A DNA stretch of 64,000 nucleotides from the NCBI GenBank assembly GCA_038746605.1, contig JBCDKM010000004.1, positions 186,001-250,000 of the forward strand, read 5' to 3'. The stretch comes from Rubricoccus sp038746605. GTDB taxonomy: Bacteria; Bacteroidota; Rhodothermia; Rhodothermales; Rubricoccaceae. The notes below the pieces were generated by a model. That model saw only the letters and a program-made list of their open reading frames with translations. It did not search any database and was not told where the DNA came from. This document shows positions 50,460-59,347 of the stretch, piece after piece (positions within the stretch are counted from its first letter, which is position 1; each line of letters opens with the position of its first letter). The position numbers and the translations under genes are program-made.

Positions 50460-51659
50460 ATGAGAGTCTTCGTCCTCGCGCTCGCTGCCGTGCTCACCGC
50501 ATGCGCCGATGCGCCCGCTGAACCTGCCGCCTCCGGCAGCGGCCTTCCCACGGATGCCTCTGCGCTCGCCCTCGCCGTCACCGAGGCGGGCGAGGTCGCC
50601 GCATGGGTCCACGAGGGGCGCTTCCACGTCCTCCCGGCGGGTGCGACCGCGCCAGTCGTCGTGGACTCCGCCGTGTCCTCGCACTCCCAGGCCGGGCCGC
50701 GCCTCGCGGTCGCCTCCGATGGCGGGCTCGTCGCGGCGTACGTCGTAGAGCGCAAGGTCGAGGGGCGGCGCTTCCCAGCGTCTGACCTTCATCTCGTGCG
50801 GTCCGAAGACGGCGGGCAGACGTGGTCGGAGCCCGTCCGTCCGTACGCCGACCCCGGCTTCCCGACCGGCCACACCTTCCACAGCCTCGCGGCAGGCCCT
50901 GACGGAGCGGTCGTCGTTATTTGGCTCGATGGAACTGCGCGCGATGCCTTCCGGCGTGAGCAGGCCGCGACGACCGCCTCCGCCCGCACGACGGTGCCGA
51001 TCCGGCTCGTCCACGATGGTGAGACGCACGAGACGCCCACCGATGAGCCCGGGACGGTTCTCATGTCCGCGCACTCCACCGATGGCGGGCGCACCTTCGC
51101 CGCCCCTGTGCCCGTCGCCGATGGGACGTGCCAGTGCTGCCGCACGGACCTTCACGTCGCAGCAGACGGATCCGCCTACGCGATCTGGCGCCACATCTTC
51201 GACAACTCCGAGCGCGACATCGCGCTGGCACGCTCCTCCGATGGCGGCGCGACCTGGAACGCCCCGGTCAAGGTCCACGCCGACGGCTGGGCACTCGACG
51301 GCTGCCCCCACGCGGGCCCCGCCGTGACGACCGACGCCGAGGGCGCTGTCCACGTCGCGTGGCCGACGGGCGCCGAAGGCCGCGAGGGCATGTGGCGCTC
51401 CATTTCCACCGACGGCGGCGCCACGTTCGCCGACCCGGTCCGCCTCGGCACCACCTTCGGGCAGGTCCGCGCGACGACCGCGAACGGCCAGGCGGTCCTC
51501 GCAGTCGAGGACCCCCTCTCTACCACCATCCGCGCGTTTGCCATCGGCGCGACGGACACGCTCCGCGTCACGGGCGACGGCGCGGACCTCTCCGCCGACC
51601 CGTCCGGCTGGCATCTCCTCTACCACGACGGTACCGCCGCGCGGGTCGCTTCCCTCTGA
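50460..51659 (+). CDS. BNR/sialidase-like propeller lipoprotein with CQCC motif
   Basis: 399 residues from the ATG at 50460. Lipobox LTAC (Cys15). Asp-box repeats (SEDGGQTWSEP, STDGGRTFAAP, SSDGGATWNAP, STDGGATFADP) form a beta-propeller. Between the second and third boxes lies GTCQCCRTDL (CQCC at 224-227), a thiol cluster suited to binding a soft metal. No sialidase arginine triad is evident, so glycosidase activity is doubtful. It is between two TonB receptors, so a surface metal- or ligand-binding partner is plausible. It is 8 bp upstream of receptor 2. Confidence 0.8.
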   Translation: MRVFVLALAAVLTACADAPAEPAASGSGLPTDASALALAVTEAGEVAAWVHEGRFHVLPAGATAPVVVDSAVSSHSQAGPRLAVASDGGLVAAYVVERKVEGRRFPASDLHLVRSEDGGQTWSEPVRPYADPGFPTGHTFHSLAAGPDGAVVVIWLDGTARDAFRREQAATTASARTTVPIRLVHDGETHETPTDEPGTVLMSAHSTDGGRTFAAPVPVADGTCQCCRTDLHVAADGSAYAIWRHIFDNSERDIALARSSDGGATWNAPVKVHADGWALDGCPHAGPAVTTDAEGAVHVAWPTGAEGREGMWRSISTDGGATFADPVRLGTTFGQVRATTANGQAVLAVEDPLSTTIRAFAIGATDTLRVTGDGADLSADPSGWHLLYHDGTAARVASL

Positions 51660-51667
51660 TCGTCTCC

Positions 51668-54052
51668 ATGTCTCGTCTTCTTCTCCTGCTTCTGCTCGCA
51701 GTGGGCTCCCCTGCGTTCGCGCAGTCGCTCACCGGCATCGTCACGGACGAAACCGACGCTCCCCTCCCCGGCGCCAACGTCGCCGTCCTCAACACGCTGC
51801 GCGGCGCGGCCACGACCACCGACGGCCGCTTCTCCATCTCCCTCGCGCCCGGCGACTACACTGTGCAGGTGAGCGCCGTCGGCTACGCGAGCGTTCTCCG
51901 CGACGTGCGCGTCTCCACCGACGGTGCCGTCCTCCTGGTCCGCCTCGTGCCCGAGGCGGAGGCCCTCGGCGATGTCGTCGTGTCAGCCTCGCGCGATGAG
52001 GCGCGCCTAGACGCCTCCACGGCGACCGTCACCGCCATCGACGCACGCGAGATCCAGGCCTCCCGGCTGTGGGATCTCAGCGACCTCACGGGCCGCGTGC
52101 CGAGCGTCGTCAATCAGGAACTCGGCGTCGGCTTTCAGGCCATCCCGTCCATTCGCGGTATCCAGGTCTTCAGCGAGGTCCCGGCCGTCATCACCGTCGT
52201 GGACGGCGTGGTGGGGCAGGACATCCTCGCGGGCGGCGTCGCGCTAGCGGACGTGGAGCGCATCGAGGTCTTGCGCGGGCCGCAGACGACGCTCTTCGGC
52301 CGGAACGCCCTCGGCGGCGTCATCAACGTCACCACTCGCCAGCCGACGAACGCCATCCGTGGCTTCGCCGAAGTCTCGGGCGGCGACCTCGACCTCGGTC
52401 GGCTGTCGGCGGGGATCAGTGGTCCCGTCGTGGACGATCAACTGTTTCTGAGCGGGTCGTTCCTCGCCGAGACGCGCGGCGGCTACTTCACCAACGACAC
52501 GACCGGGACCGCCGCGCCGCTCCCCGCCGCTGCGGGTGCGGAAGTCGGTAGCGAGCGGACGTTCTACGGCAACGCGTCCCTGCGATGGCTCGCGAGCGAG
52601 CAGTTTACCGCCAGCCTCAACCTCAAGGGTCAGGTGGAAGATTCTGACGCCTCCGGCTTCTTCGTCGCCGCGAACAGCGAGGAGATCGCGCAGGAAACCC
52701 CCGACAACCTGTTCCTCTCGCAGGTTGGGGAACACACGCGCGATCTCACCAACGCGACCCTCGCGCTCCGCTACTCCGCGACGTCCGTGGCTGTCACCTC
52801 CACGACGACGCTCCAGCAGATCGGCCTCGCCTTCGAGGCCATCGAGTCCGGCAGCGTCTTCGACTCGTTCGTCGGCGACGCGCCGGGGGACCGGGCGGTC
52901 CAGACCGTCGCCAGCCAGGAGATCCGCGCGACGACGAGCGGCTTGCCGGTGAACGTGACCGGCGGCGTGTTCGGCTACCTCCAGGAAGCCCGCGAGCCCA
53001 CGACCAACCTTCTCTCCACGCCGTCGTTCGTCGTCACGGACGGAGCGGACGTCTTCCGCAACGTGGGCGAGAACGCCGGATTCGCCGCGTTCGGCCAGGC
53101 CACCGCCGATCTCGCGGACGGCCTGAGCGTGACCGCCGGTCTGCGCTACGATGTGGAGCGGCGCGAGGCCACCTTCAATGGGTTCGGCGATGCCGTGCTC
53201 GTGGACGGCATGGAGCAAGTCTTTCGCGCGGATACGACCGTTAGCGGGACGTACTCGGCCCTCTCGCCGAAGGTGGCGCTCACCTACGCGCTCAACGAAG
53301 ACGCTAGCCTGTACGCGGGCTACACGCGAGGCTTCCGCGCAGGCGGTGTCAACGCCCAGCGCCTCCCGGACGACTTCGCGGCCTCCTACACCTACGACCC
53401 CGAGACCTCGGACAACGTCGAACTCGGCGCCCGTCTCCGCCTCGGCGACCGGTTCCGCGCCTCCGCGACGCTGTACTCGATCTGGTGGGACGACCTCCAG
53501 TTCTTCAACCTCATCGCCCCGCCGTTCACGTTCGCGCGCGAGAACGTCGGCGACGCCCGCTCGCAGGGCGTGGAGGTGGAGGCGTCCGCGATCCTCGCGC
53601 CCGGCCTTCGCGTGGATGGCTCACTGAGCGTGCTGGACACCGAGACCTCGGTCTACGAGGGCTTCGTGCTCTCGCGCTTGGACCCGGAGACGTTCGAGAC
53701 CATCGAGACGGACATCACGGGCAACCGCCTCGCGAACGCGCCCGCTCACACGGCCTTTCTCGCTGCCGAGTACCGCCAGCCGGTCGGGAGCGTGACGCCC
53801 TTCGCGCGCGCCGAGGTGCGCTCCGTCGGAGGGTACTTCACCGACATCCAGAACGACCTCCGCCAGGATGCCTACGCCCTCGTGGACCTCCGCGCGGGCG
53901 TCGAGGCGGGCCGGGTCGAGGTCGCGCTCTGGGTCGAGAACCTGACCGACGAGCGCCAACTCGTCTTCGGCGCACCGGACACGTCGTTCAACCGGCGCTC
54001 GCTCGCCGGGCCGCCACGCACCCTCGGCGCCACGCTTCGCGTGCGCTACTAG
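51668..54052 (+). CDS. TonB-dependent outer-membrane receptor 2
   Basis: 794 residues from the ATG at 51668. Signal peptide ending FAQ; carboxypeptidase-like domain (GIVTDETDAPLPGANVAVLNTLRGAATTTDGRFSISL); plug with IPSIRGIQVFSEVPAVITVVDGV and ERIEVLRGPQTTLFGRNALGGVINVTT; a siderophore-receptor-like barrel with GYTRGFRAGGVNAQRL and the C-terminal GPPRTLGATLRVRY. It belongs to the iron-complex receptor group by overall pattern. It starts 8 bp after the BNR gene, so they form one unit. The substrate is not certain; position favours copper or a copper-chelate. Confidence 0.92.
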   Translation: MSRLLLLLLLAVGSPAFAQSLTGIVTDETDAPLPGANVAVLNTLRGAATTTDGRFSISLAPGDYTVQVSAVGYASVLRDVRVSTDGAVLLVRLVPEAEALGDVVVSASRDEARLDASTATVTAIDAREIQASRLWDLSDLTGRVPSVVNQELGVGFQAIPSIRGIQVFSEVPAVITVVDGVVGQDILAGGVALADVERIEVLRGPQTTLFGRNALGGVINVTTRQPTNAIRGFAEVSGGDLDLGRLSAGISGPVVDDQLFLSGSFLAETRGGYFTNDTTGTAAPLPAAAGAEVGSERTFYGNASLRWLASEQFTASLNLKGQVEDSDASGFFVAANSEEIAQETPDNLFLSQVGEHTRDLTNATLALRYSATSVAVTSTTTLQQIGLAFEAIESGSVFDSFVGDAPGDRAVQTVASQEIRATTSGLPVNVTGGVFGYLQEAREPTTNLLSTPSFVVTDGADVFRNVGENAGFAAFGQATADLADGLSVTAGLRYDVERREATFNGFGDAVLVDGMEQVFRADTTVSGTYSALSPKVALTYALNEDASLYAGYTRGFRAGGVNAQRLPDDFAASYTYDPETSDNVELGARLRLGDRFRASATLYSIWWDDLQFFNLIAPPFTFARENVGDARSQGVEVEASAILAPGLRVDGSLSVLDTETSVYEGFVLSRLDPETFETIETDITGNRLANAPAHTAFLAAEYRQPVGSVTPFARAEVRSVGGYFTDIQNDLRQDAYALVDLRAGVEAGRVEVALWVENLTDERQLVFGAPDTSFNRRSLAGPPRTLGATLRVRY

Positions 54053-54145
54053 CCGACCGTCCTCGGGATGCGCGCCGAGTTCATCCCGGGGACAGGCTGA
54101 AACCGAACGGGAGGGCGTTCGAGCCCTCGCCTGACCTCCAGACCC

Positions 54146-54991
54146 ATGACTCGTTTCCTCTTCCTCGCGCTGATCGCGCTCCTCGCCAGCCCAGCGCTCG
54201 CCCAGCACGACGACCACGCCACGACGGACCTCCCCCAGATCACGCCCGAGAACCACGACGCCGTCATGGAAGACATGCTCGGCGCACCGAAGCACGAGAT
54301 CCGCGAGATCGGCATCCTCGTCTACGACGGCGTCAACGACCTCGACGTGATGGGGCCACGCTACGTGCTCGGCCAAATCATGGGCGCCCGGACGCGCCTC
54401 GTCTCCGTGGAGCCCGGTACCGTCACGACGGTCATGGGCGTCCAGATCGTCCCGGATGTGGCGATGGCGGACGTGGACGCGCTCGACATCCTCGTCGTGC
54501 CGGGCGGTTTCCAGGGCACCATCCAGGCCGTCTACGATGACGCGATCCACGACTGGATCCGCGCCGTGGACGAGACCACGACCTACACCGCCGCCGTCTG
54601 CACGGGCGGATGGGTCCTCGCCGCGACGGGCCTCCTGGAGGGTCGGCAGGCCACCACCAACTGGTACCGCGCGGAGGAAATGCTCGCCAAGTACGGCGCC
54701 ACCTTCACCGACGAGCGCTTCACGCAGGATGGCAAGTACTGGACCTCGGCGGGCGTCACCGCCGGGATGGACATGTCGCTCGCCATCGTGCAAGACCTCT
54801 TCGGCGATGCGTACGTCCAGGGTGTGATGCTGGACATGGAGTACGACCCGGCGCCGCCTGTCGTGGGTGGGACGCCGGAGACGACCTCGCCCGAGGTCTT
54901 CCAGATGATGCAGGCCATGTACGACATGGGCGTCCAGCCGCTGATGGAACAGCTGGAGGCCGAGCGTGCCGCCGCCACTCCCCAGAACTGA
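54146..54991 (+). CDS. Exported DJ-1/PfpI-superfamily protein
   Basis: 281 residues. A signal peptide ends at LAQ, followed by a His/Asp-rich start (HDDHATTDL). The DJ-1/PfpI (GATase1-like) core runs from about 55 to 235: IGILVYDGVNDLDVMGP, LDILVVPGGFQGTI and the nucleophile elbow YTAAVCTGGWVLAATGLL with Cys152, then the histidine-like motif ATTNWYRAEEML. Most DJ-1 proteins are cytosolic, so export is unusual. A redox or copper-protective role fits the neighbourhood but is inference; transcriptional-regulator-type GATases are excluded since no HTH is present. Confidence 0.88.
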   Translation: MTRFLFLALIALLASPALAQHDDHATTDLPQITPENHDAVMEDMLGAPKHEIREIGILVYDGVNDLDVMGPRYVLGQIMGARTRLVSVEPGTVTTVMGVQIVPDVAMADVDALDILVVPGGFQGTIQAVYDDAIHDWIRAVDETTTYTAAVCTGGWVLAATGLLEGRQATTNWYRAEEMLAKYGATFTDERFTQDGKYWTSAGVTAGMDMSLAIVQDLFGDAYVQGVMLDMEYDPAPPVVGGTPETTSPEVFQMMQAMYDMGVQPLMEQLEAERAAATPQN

Positions 54992-55034
54992 CGCCTTCTC
55001 AGACGATTTCCTCCCCGCGACACGCCGACCCTGC

Positions 55035-55054
55035 CCGCCTCGGCCCCGAGGCGG
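55035..55054. repeat. Family A palindromic repeat, short form
   Basis: CCGCCTCGG-CC-CCGAGGCGG between the DJ-1 and DUF2911 genes; identical to the copy after tsf. Confidence 0.75.
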
Positions 55055-55104
55055 ACGGAGTCGCCCCTATCTCCCAGGAGGCTGCCACGCCACGACGAAC
55101 CGAT

Positions 55105-55719
55105 ATGATCTCCCGACTCCTTCCTCTCGCCGTGCTGGCCGTCGCCCTCACGGCCTCCGCCAGCGCCCAGCACGACCACTCCGCGCCCACTGCGGACGGG
55201 GATCCGCACACGGTCTCCGATACCTTCGTCGTGACCGGATTCCGCATCGAGGACACCGACCCGCCGCCGGGCTCCGGCGTGGGACGCGCAGGCCTCCGCT
55301 ATGGCGACGGCGGCTACGTCCACGTCGTGCACGGGAAGCCCTACGCGCGAGGCCGGACCATCTGGGGCGGGCTCGTCGGCTTCGATATGCCCTGGGCGGC
55401 AGGCGCGCACCAGGCCACGGAACTCGTCACGACCGTCCCCCTGATGGTGGGTGAGACCCGCATCGAGCCGGGGGTGTACAGCCTCTTCCTGACGCCGCGC
55501 CACAACGCCTGGACGCTCCACGTCAACACCACCCTCGGGATGCACCTCGCGGATGAGTACGATGCCGCGAACGACGTGGCGTCTGTCATCGTCGCGCCGA
55601 CGGGGCTGCAGACCATCGAAGAGGGCCTCACGTGGTCGTTCCGGGACGACGGCGCGTTCCTGACACTCGCCTGGGGGAACCTAGCGGGATCCTTCCCGAT
55701 CTCTCGCGCCGACGCATGA
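55105..55719 (+). CDS. Exported DUF2911-family protein
   Basis: 204 residues from the ATG at 55105, signal peptide ending SAQ, then a His-rich start (HDHSAPTADGD). The core shows the DUF2911 pattern: Y-GRP-like YARGRTIWGGLVGFDMPWAAGAHQATELVTT, IEPGVYSLFLTPRHNAWTLHVNT and a terminal LAWGNLAGSFPI. The biochemical role of the family is unknown. Its stop overlaps the SCO start (ATGA), so the two are coupled and probably act in the same process. Confidence 0.85.
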   Translation: MISRLLPLAVLAVALTASASAQHDHSAPTADGDPHTVSDTFVVTGFRIEDTDPPPGSGVGRAGLRYGDGGYVHVVHGKPYARGRTIWGGLVGFDMPWAAGAHQATELVTTVPLMVGETRIEPGVYSLFLTPRHNAWTLHVNTTLGMHLADEYDAANDVASVIVAPTGLQTIEEGLTWSFRDDGAFLTLAWGNLAGSFPISRADA

Positions 55720-56306
55720 GCCGCCTCCTTTGTCTCGCCGCGATGGCCGTCGCCGTCGCTGCCTGCCAGCCCAGTACCCCCGAGCACCTCGCCGTCGAGG
55801 ACGACCTCACGGACAGCTCGTGGACACTCGTGGACCGAGACTCCGCCTCGATCACGTTCCCGGCCGATCTCGCAGGCCGTCCGACCATCGTCGCGGCGAT
55901 CTACACGCACTGTCCAGATGTGTGTCTGATGACGATGGCGAACATGAAGCAGGTCAAGCGCGCCCTCGGCGCGGACACCTCGCGCGTCGGTTTCGCGACG
56001 CTCACGTTCGACCCGAACCGGGACACGCCGACCGTGCTCCGTGCCTACGCCGAGACCTGGAAGACGGGCCCCGACTGGCGGCTGCTCACCGGTGATTCCA
56101 CCGAGGTCGCCGGGCTTATGGACCGCCTCAACATCCGCTACGAGATCTCGCGGACGGACACGCTCGCCTCCGGCGAGACCATCTACCACATCAGCCACAC
56201 CGACAAGGCGCTCCTCCTCGACTCTGAGGGCCGCGTCGTCGAGACCTACGGCGGTAGCGCAGGCATCCCCGACATGATCGCGCAGGACGCCCGTGCCCTC
56301 CTCTGA
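55716..56306 (+). CDS. SCO-family copper chaperone (lipoprotein)
   Basis: 196 residues, overlapping the DUF2911 stop by 4 bases. Lipobox VAAC (Cys17). The thioredoxin-like SCO core has the copper-binding Cys66-x-x-x-Cys70 in YTHCPDVCLMT, FDPNRDTPTVL, and the distal histidine in ETIYHISHTD (His158 or His161). SCO proteins deliver copper to, or reduce, the CuA site of cytochrome c oxidase. It lies 11 bp upstream of PCu(A)C, the other CuA chaperone. Confidence 0.95.
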   Translation: MSRLLCLAAMAVAVAACQPSTPEHLAVEDDLTDSSWTLVDRDSASITFPADLAGRPTIVAAIYTHCPDVCLMTMANMKQVKRALGADTSRVGFATLTFDPNRDTPTVLRAYAETWKTGPDWRLLTGDSTEVAGLMDRLNIRYEISRTDTLASGETIYHISHTDKALLLDSEGRVVETYGGSAGIPDMIAQDARALL

Positions 56307-56317
56307 CCCTCCTTCTC

Positions 56318-56833
56318 ATGCGATTCCTTCCGTTCCTCCTGCTCGTCGCCCTCGTTGCCTGCGAGACGGAGACCCCCGCCGACACGCCCTCAACCGACAC
56401 GGTAGCCGAACCTGCCGAGGCCACATCTGCTTCCGGCGAGGTCTCCGTACGCGATCCGTTCGTGTCCTCCGCTCCGGCGGGTGGGACCGGGGGTGTGTTC
56501 TTTACCCTCGTGGGCGGCGCTGAGGCTGACACCCTCCTCGCGGCACGGTACCCGGGCGCTGAGCGCGTAGAGGTTCACGAGACGTACGAGACCGAGGACG
56601 GTCTGCGTGGGATGCGCGAGATCGCAGACGGCCTCGCTGTGCCAGCGGGCGAGGAGGTCGGTCTCGTCCCGGGCGGCTACCACGTGATGCTCATCCGGTT
56701 GACGGAGTCCCTAGCCGAGGGCGACACCGTAGAAGTGGAACTGGAGATGGCGCAGGCGGGCACGCTCTCGGTCCAGGTCCCCGTCCTGCCGCTAGAAGAG
56801 GTCCGCGCGATGGCTGCCGGAGCCGACGGATGA
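56318..56833 (+). CDS. PCu(A)C-family periplasmic copper chaperone (lipoprotein)
   Basis: 171 residues. Lipobox LVAC (Cys15) and an acidic/Thr spacer. The PCu(A)C copper site is visible: His87 in VEVHETY, Met99 in GLRGMRE, and His122-x-Met124 in GGYHVMLIRL, close to the H(M)x10Mx21HxM consensus. It hands Cu(I) to SCO or directly to CuA. It is the last gene of the copper segment; a family A palindrome and a convergent ABC gene follow. Confidence 0.93.
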   Translation: MRFLPFLLLVALVACETETPADTPSTDTVAEPAEATSASGEVSVRDPFVSSAPAGGTGGVFFTLVGGAEADTLLAARYPGAERVEVHETYETEDGLRGMREIADGLAVPAGEEVGLVPGGYHVMLIRLTESLAEGDTVEVELEMAQAGTLSVQVPVLPLEEVRAMAAGADG

Positions 56834-56843
56834 TCAGTATGGC

Positions 56844-56887
56844 TCCCTCCGCCTCGGTACGCTCGCGGGCACACCGAGGCGGGAGGA
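56844..56887. repeat. Family A palindromic repeat with extended arms
   Basis: CCGCCTCGGT and ACCGAGGCGG extended outward by TCC(C)TC and GAGGAG pairings, between convergent stops at 56833 and 56889. Confidence 0.75.
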
Positions 56888-56888
56888 G

Positions 56889-57629
56889 CTACGCTTCGGC
56901 GGGCTCGGCCTCCAACTCGGCCTCGGAGAGCCCAGCGAGCAGCGGCGTCTCCACGCGCACGTCCGTCTCCACGGCCCCATCGCGCAGGCGGACGACCCGG
57001 CGCGCATGCTCCGCGATGTCGTCCTCGTGCGTGACGACGATGATGGTGTTGCCTGCACGATAGAGCTGCTCGAAGAGGCGCATGATGTCTGCGCTCGTCT
57101 TGGAATCGAGGTTGCCGGTGGGCTCGTCGGCGAGGAGAATGGCCGGGCGGTTGACGAGGGCGCGTGCCACGGCGACGCGCTGACGCTGGCCGCCGGAGAG
57201 CTCGTTCGGCTTGTGGTCCATCCGGTCGCCGAGGCCGACGGCTCGGAGCGCCTCCGCGGCCCGCTCGCGCCGCTCCTTCCGCGAGATGCCCGCGTAGACG
57301 AGCGGCAACTCCACGTTCTCCAGGCAGTCCTGGCGCGGCAGCAGGTTGAAGGTCTGGAAGACGAACCCGATCTCACCGTTGCGGACGGAGGCCAGCGCAT
57401 CGTCCGAGAGCCGTGAGACATCGCGACCGGCCAGATGGTAGGTGCCCTTCGTGGGGGCGTCCAGGCAGCCGATGACGTTCATCAGCGTGCTCTTGCCACT
57501 TCCCGAAGGCCCCATCACGGCGACGTATTCGCCCTTCTCGACCTCCAGCGAACACCCGCGCAGGGCATGCACCTTCTGGGTGCCCATGGTGTAGGTCTTC
57601 CAGACGTCGGCGATCTCGATGACGGGCAT
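56889..57629 (-). CDS. MacB/LolD-type ABC transporter ATP-binding protein
   Basis: 246 residues. Walker A GPSGSGKST at 40-48, Q-loop in GFVFQTFNLLPRQ, signature LSGGQRQRVAVARAL, Walker B ILLADEPTGNLDS and the switch His in VVTHEDDIAEHARRVVRL. It has the MacB/LolD type start IADVWKTYTMGTQKVHALRG. It is 231 bp downstream of the adaptor gene on the same strand. The expected FtsX-like permease does not follow: the next gene is convergent. It might serve a permease elsewhere. Confidence 0.94.
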   Translation of the reverse strand: MPVIEIADVWKTYTMGTQKVHALRGCSLEVEKGEYVAVMGPSGSGKSTLMNVIGCLDAPTKGTYHLAGRDVSRLSDDALASVRNGEIGFVFQTFNLLPRQDCLENVELPLVYAGISRKERRERAAEALRAVGLGDRMDHKPNELSGGQRQRVAVARALVNRPAILLADEPTGNLDSKTSADIMRLFEQLYRAGNTIIVVTHEDDIAEHARRVVRLRDGAVETDVRVETPLLAGLSEAELEAEPAEA

Positions 57630-57694
57630 GTTCTGATGTCGGATGTGCGGGGTCGGAAAGAAGCGGGTGGCTATCGGCCCAAGGCTCTGTTCGT

Positions 57695-57809
57695 GTCCTC
57701 CTGAGCGGAGCCCCGAAGGGGCGCGAGGGATCTCAGCCGAGGGATCTCAGCCGAGAGCCAACAAGTCCTGTGCTGAATCCTTTGATTCGCTGTGCTCGCT
57801 CAGGGGGAC
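57695..57809. repeat. Family B inverted repeat
   Basis: GTCCTCCTGAGCG (57695-57707) and CGCTCAGGGGGAC (57797-57809) match as complements at 12 of 13 positions. Internal GAGGGATCT is shared with the copy at 2486. Confidence 0.6.
57725..57752 (+). repeat. Direct 14-bp tandem duplication
   Basis: GAGGGATCTCAGCC occurs twice head to tail, inside the family B copy. Confidence 0.85.
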
Positions 57810-57828
57810 ATCTCCGGGCTGAGTGGTC

Positions 57829-57847
57829 CCGCCTCGGGACTGAGGCG
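57829..57847. repeat. Family A palindromic repeat, short form
   Basis: CCGCCTCGG-GA-CTGAGGCGG, with one arm mismatch, 13 bases after the adaptor stop. Confidence 0.65.
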
Positions 57848-57860
57848 GAGGGAGTCAGGA

Positions 57861-59312
57861 TCAGTCGTCTTCCACCCGGACCTTATCGCCGGCTTCGAGA
57901 GACGTGCGGAGCAGGTTGAAGGGACCCGTAACGACGGTCTCGCCGCCCTGGAGCCCGGAGGAGATCTCGATGTGCGTGTCGTCCGCGATGCCGGTCTCGA
58001 CGCGCCGCATCTCCAACTCGCCGTCCACGACGACGAAGACGACGCGCTGGAGGTCCTCCTCTTGAGGTAGAGCATCGGGTCCGCTGGAGTCGTCTTCCTC
58101 GCGTCCGGCAGACTCCAGACTGTCGCGGCGCATCGCGTTCATGTCGCGCACGGTGACGGCCTGGATCGGGATGACGACGGCGTTCGCGACGGTGCGCGTG
58201 AACACGTCCACGGTGCCATTCATGCCGGGGCGAACCTGCACGGCGGGGGCGCGAGGGGCGCGGTCTGTCTCGCCGTCGGCACTGGCGAGTTGGACGGCGG
58301 CGTCCTGGGGCGTCTCGCCGGGCGCGAGGATGGCGATGGTAACAGGGAAGTTGGTGCTCTGCTGGCCCGAGGCGTTAGGGGCCGTCCGCGCGCTCGTCGC
58401 GATTTCGCTGACGACGCCCGTGAGCACGTCGTCCGGGAAGGCATCGACCTCCACGCGTGCGCTGTCCCCGAGGGCGAGGCGCGAGATGTCCGTCTCGCTG
58501 ACCTCGATCTCAATCGTCATCTGGTCCAACTCCGCGATCCGCATCAGCTCGGTACCGGCCATCGTGGCTGTCCCGACGACCGTCTCGCCCTGCTCTACGT
58601 TGAGGTAGGTGACGGTCCCGCTCATCGGCGCGTAGATGGAGGTGAGAGAGAGTTGCTGCGCGGACTGTTGCGCGCTGGCCTGCGCGCTGCCGACGCGTGC
58701 CTGGGCGCCTCGGACGCGGGCATTGGCACTCGTGATGCGGGCGTTGAGCGTGGCGAGGCGCGCCTGCGCGGCCTGGAGGGTCGCGTTCGCCTGCTGAGAC
58801 GCTGCCTGGGCCTGTTCCATCTCCACCTCGCTACCGAGGCCCTGATCCAGCAGCGCCTGCTGGCGCTCCATGGCGCGGCGAGCGCGGTCCTCCTCGGCGG
58901 ACGCCTGCGCGATGTCAGCCTCCAACTGGGCACGCTCCGCCGCGACCTGTGCGGCATCAGCGCGGGCAGCGTCTACGTCGGTTTGAGCGGAGCGGACCCC
59001 CGCGAGAGCCTGCTGCCGCTGCGTGGCGTACACGTCCGGCCGGATGCGCAGAAGCAACTGGCCGCGCTCCACACGGTCGCCCTCCTGGACCCCGACGAAG
59101 ATGACCTCGCCGGAGACCTCGGGAGAAATGGAGACTTCGGTCTCGGCTGCGACGGTCCCCGAGGCGGTCACAGCCTGCGTGATGGCGCGGACGCGCGCTT
59201 CGGCCGTCTCGACCTCGACGCCGTCCTCGCCACCGCCGAACGCGAGCGCGGCGCCGACGATGACGACCAGCAAGACGCCGAGGCCGATCAGGATTTTTTT
59301 GGTTGGGCTCAT
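57861..59312 (-). CDS. HlyD/MacA-type periplasmic adaptor (membrane fusion protein)
   Basis: 483 residues. N-terminal anchor helix (KILIGLGVLLVVIVGAALAFGG), lipoyl half motif (GTVAAETEVSISPEVSGEVIFVGVQEGDRVERGQLLLRI), a long coiled-coil hairpin (about 80-215, rich in Ala/Gln), second lipoyl half (IYAPMSGTVTYLNVEQGETVVGT) and beta-barrel/MP domains. It bridges an inner-membrane transporter to TolC. It starts 35 bp after tolC. The coiled coil is long, as in MacA-type proteins reaching TolC. It is followed by repeats and then the ATPase gene. Confidence 0.92.
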   Translation of the reverse strand: MSPTKKILIGLGVLLVVIVGAALAFGGGEDGVEVETAEARVRAITQAVTASGTVAAETEVSISPEVSGEVIFVGVQEGDRVERGQLLLRIRPDVYATQRQQALAGVRSAQTDVDAARADAAQVAAERAQLEADIAQASAEEDRARRAMERQQALLDQGLGSEVEMEQAQAASQQANATLQAAQARLATLNARITSANARVRGAQARVGSAQASAQQSAQQLSLTSIYAPMSGTVTYLNVEQGETVVGTATMAGTELMRIAELDQMTIEIEVSETDISRLALGDSARVEVDAFPDDVLTGVVSEIATSARTAPNASGQQSTNFPVTIAILAPGETPQDAAVQLASADGETDRAPRAPAVQVRPGMNGTVDVFTRTVANAVVIPIQAVTVRDMNAMRRDSLESAGREEDDSSGPDALPQEEDLQRVVFVVVDGELEMRRVETGIADDTHIEISSGLQGGETVVTGPFNLLRTSLEAGDKVRVEDD

Positions 59313-59347
59313 GAGAGGAAAGCGGGAAGAGAGCGCGGGGCGCAGCG

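Noticed and set aside
49041..51626. 861-codon minus-strand frame
   Set aside because: Antisense of the first TonB receptor and BNR genes. Its translation is repetitive and has no domain; open antisense frames are expected at this GC.
50460..51659. True sialidase
   Set aside because: Asp boxes are present, but the arginine triad and FRIP motif of sialidases are not visible; propeller lipoprotein is the safer call.
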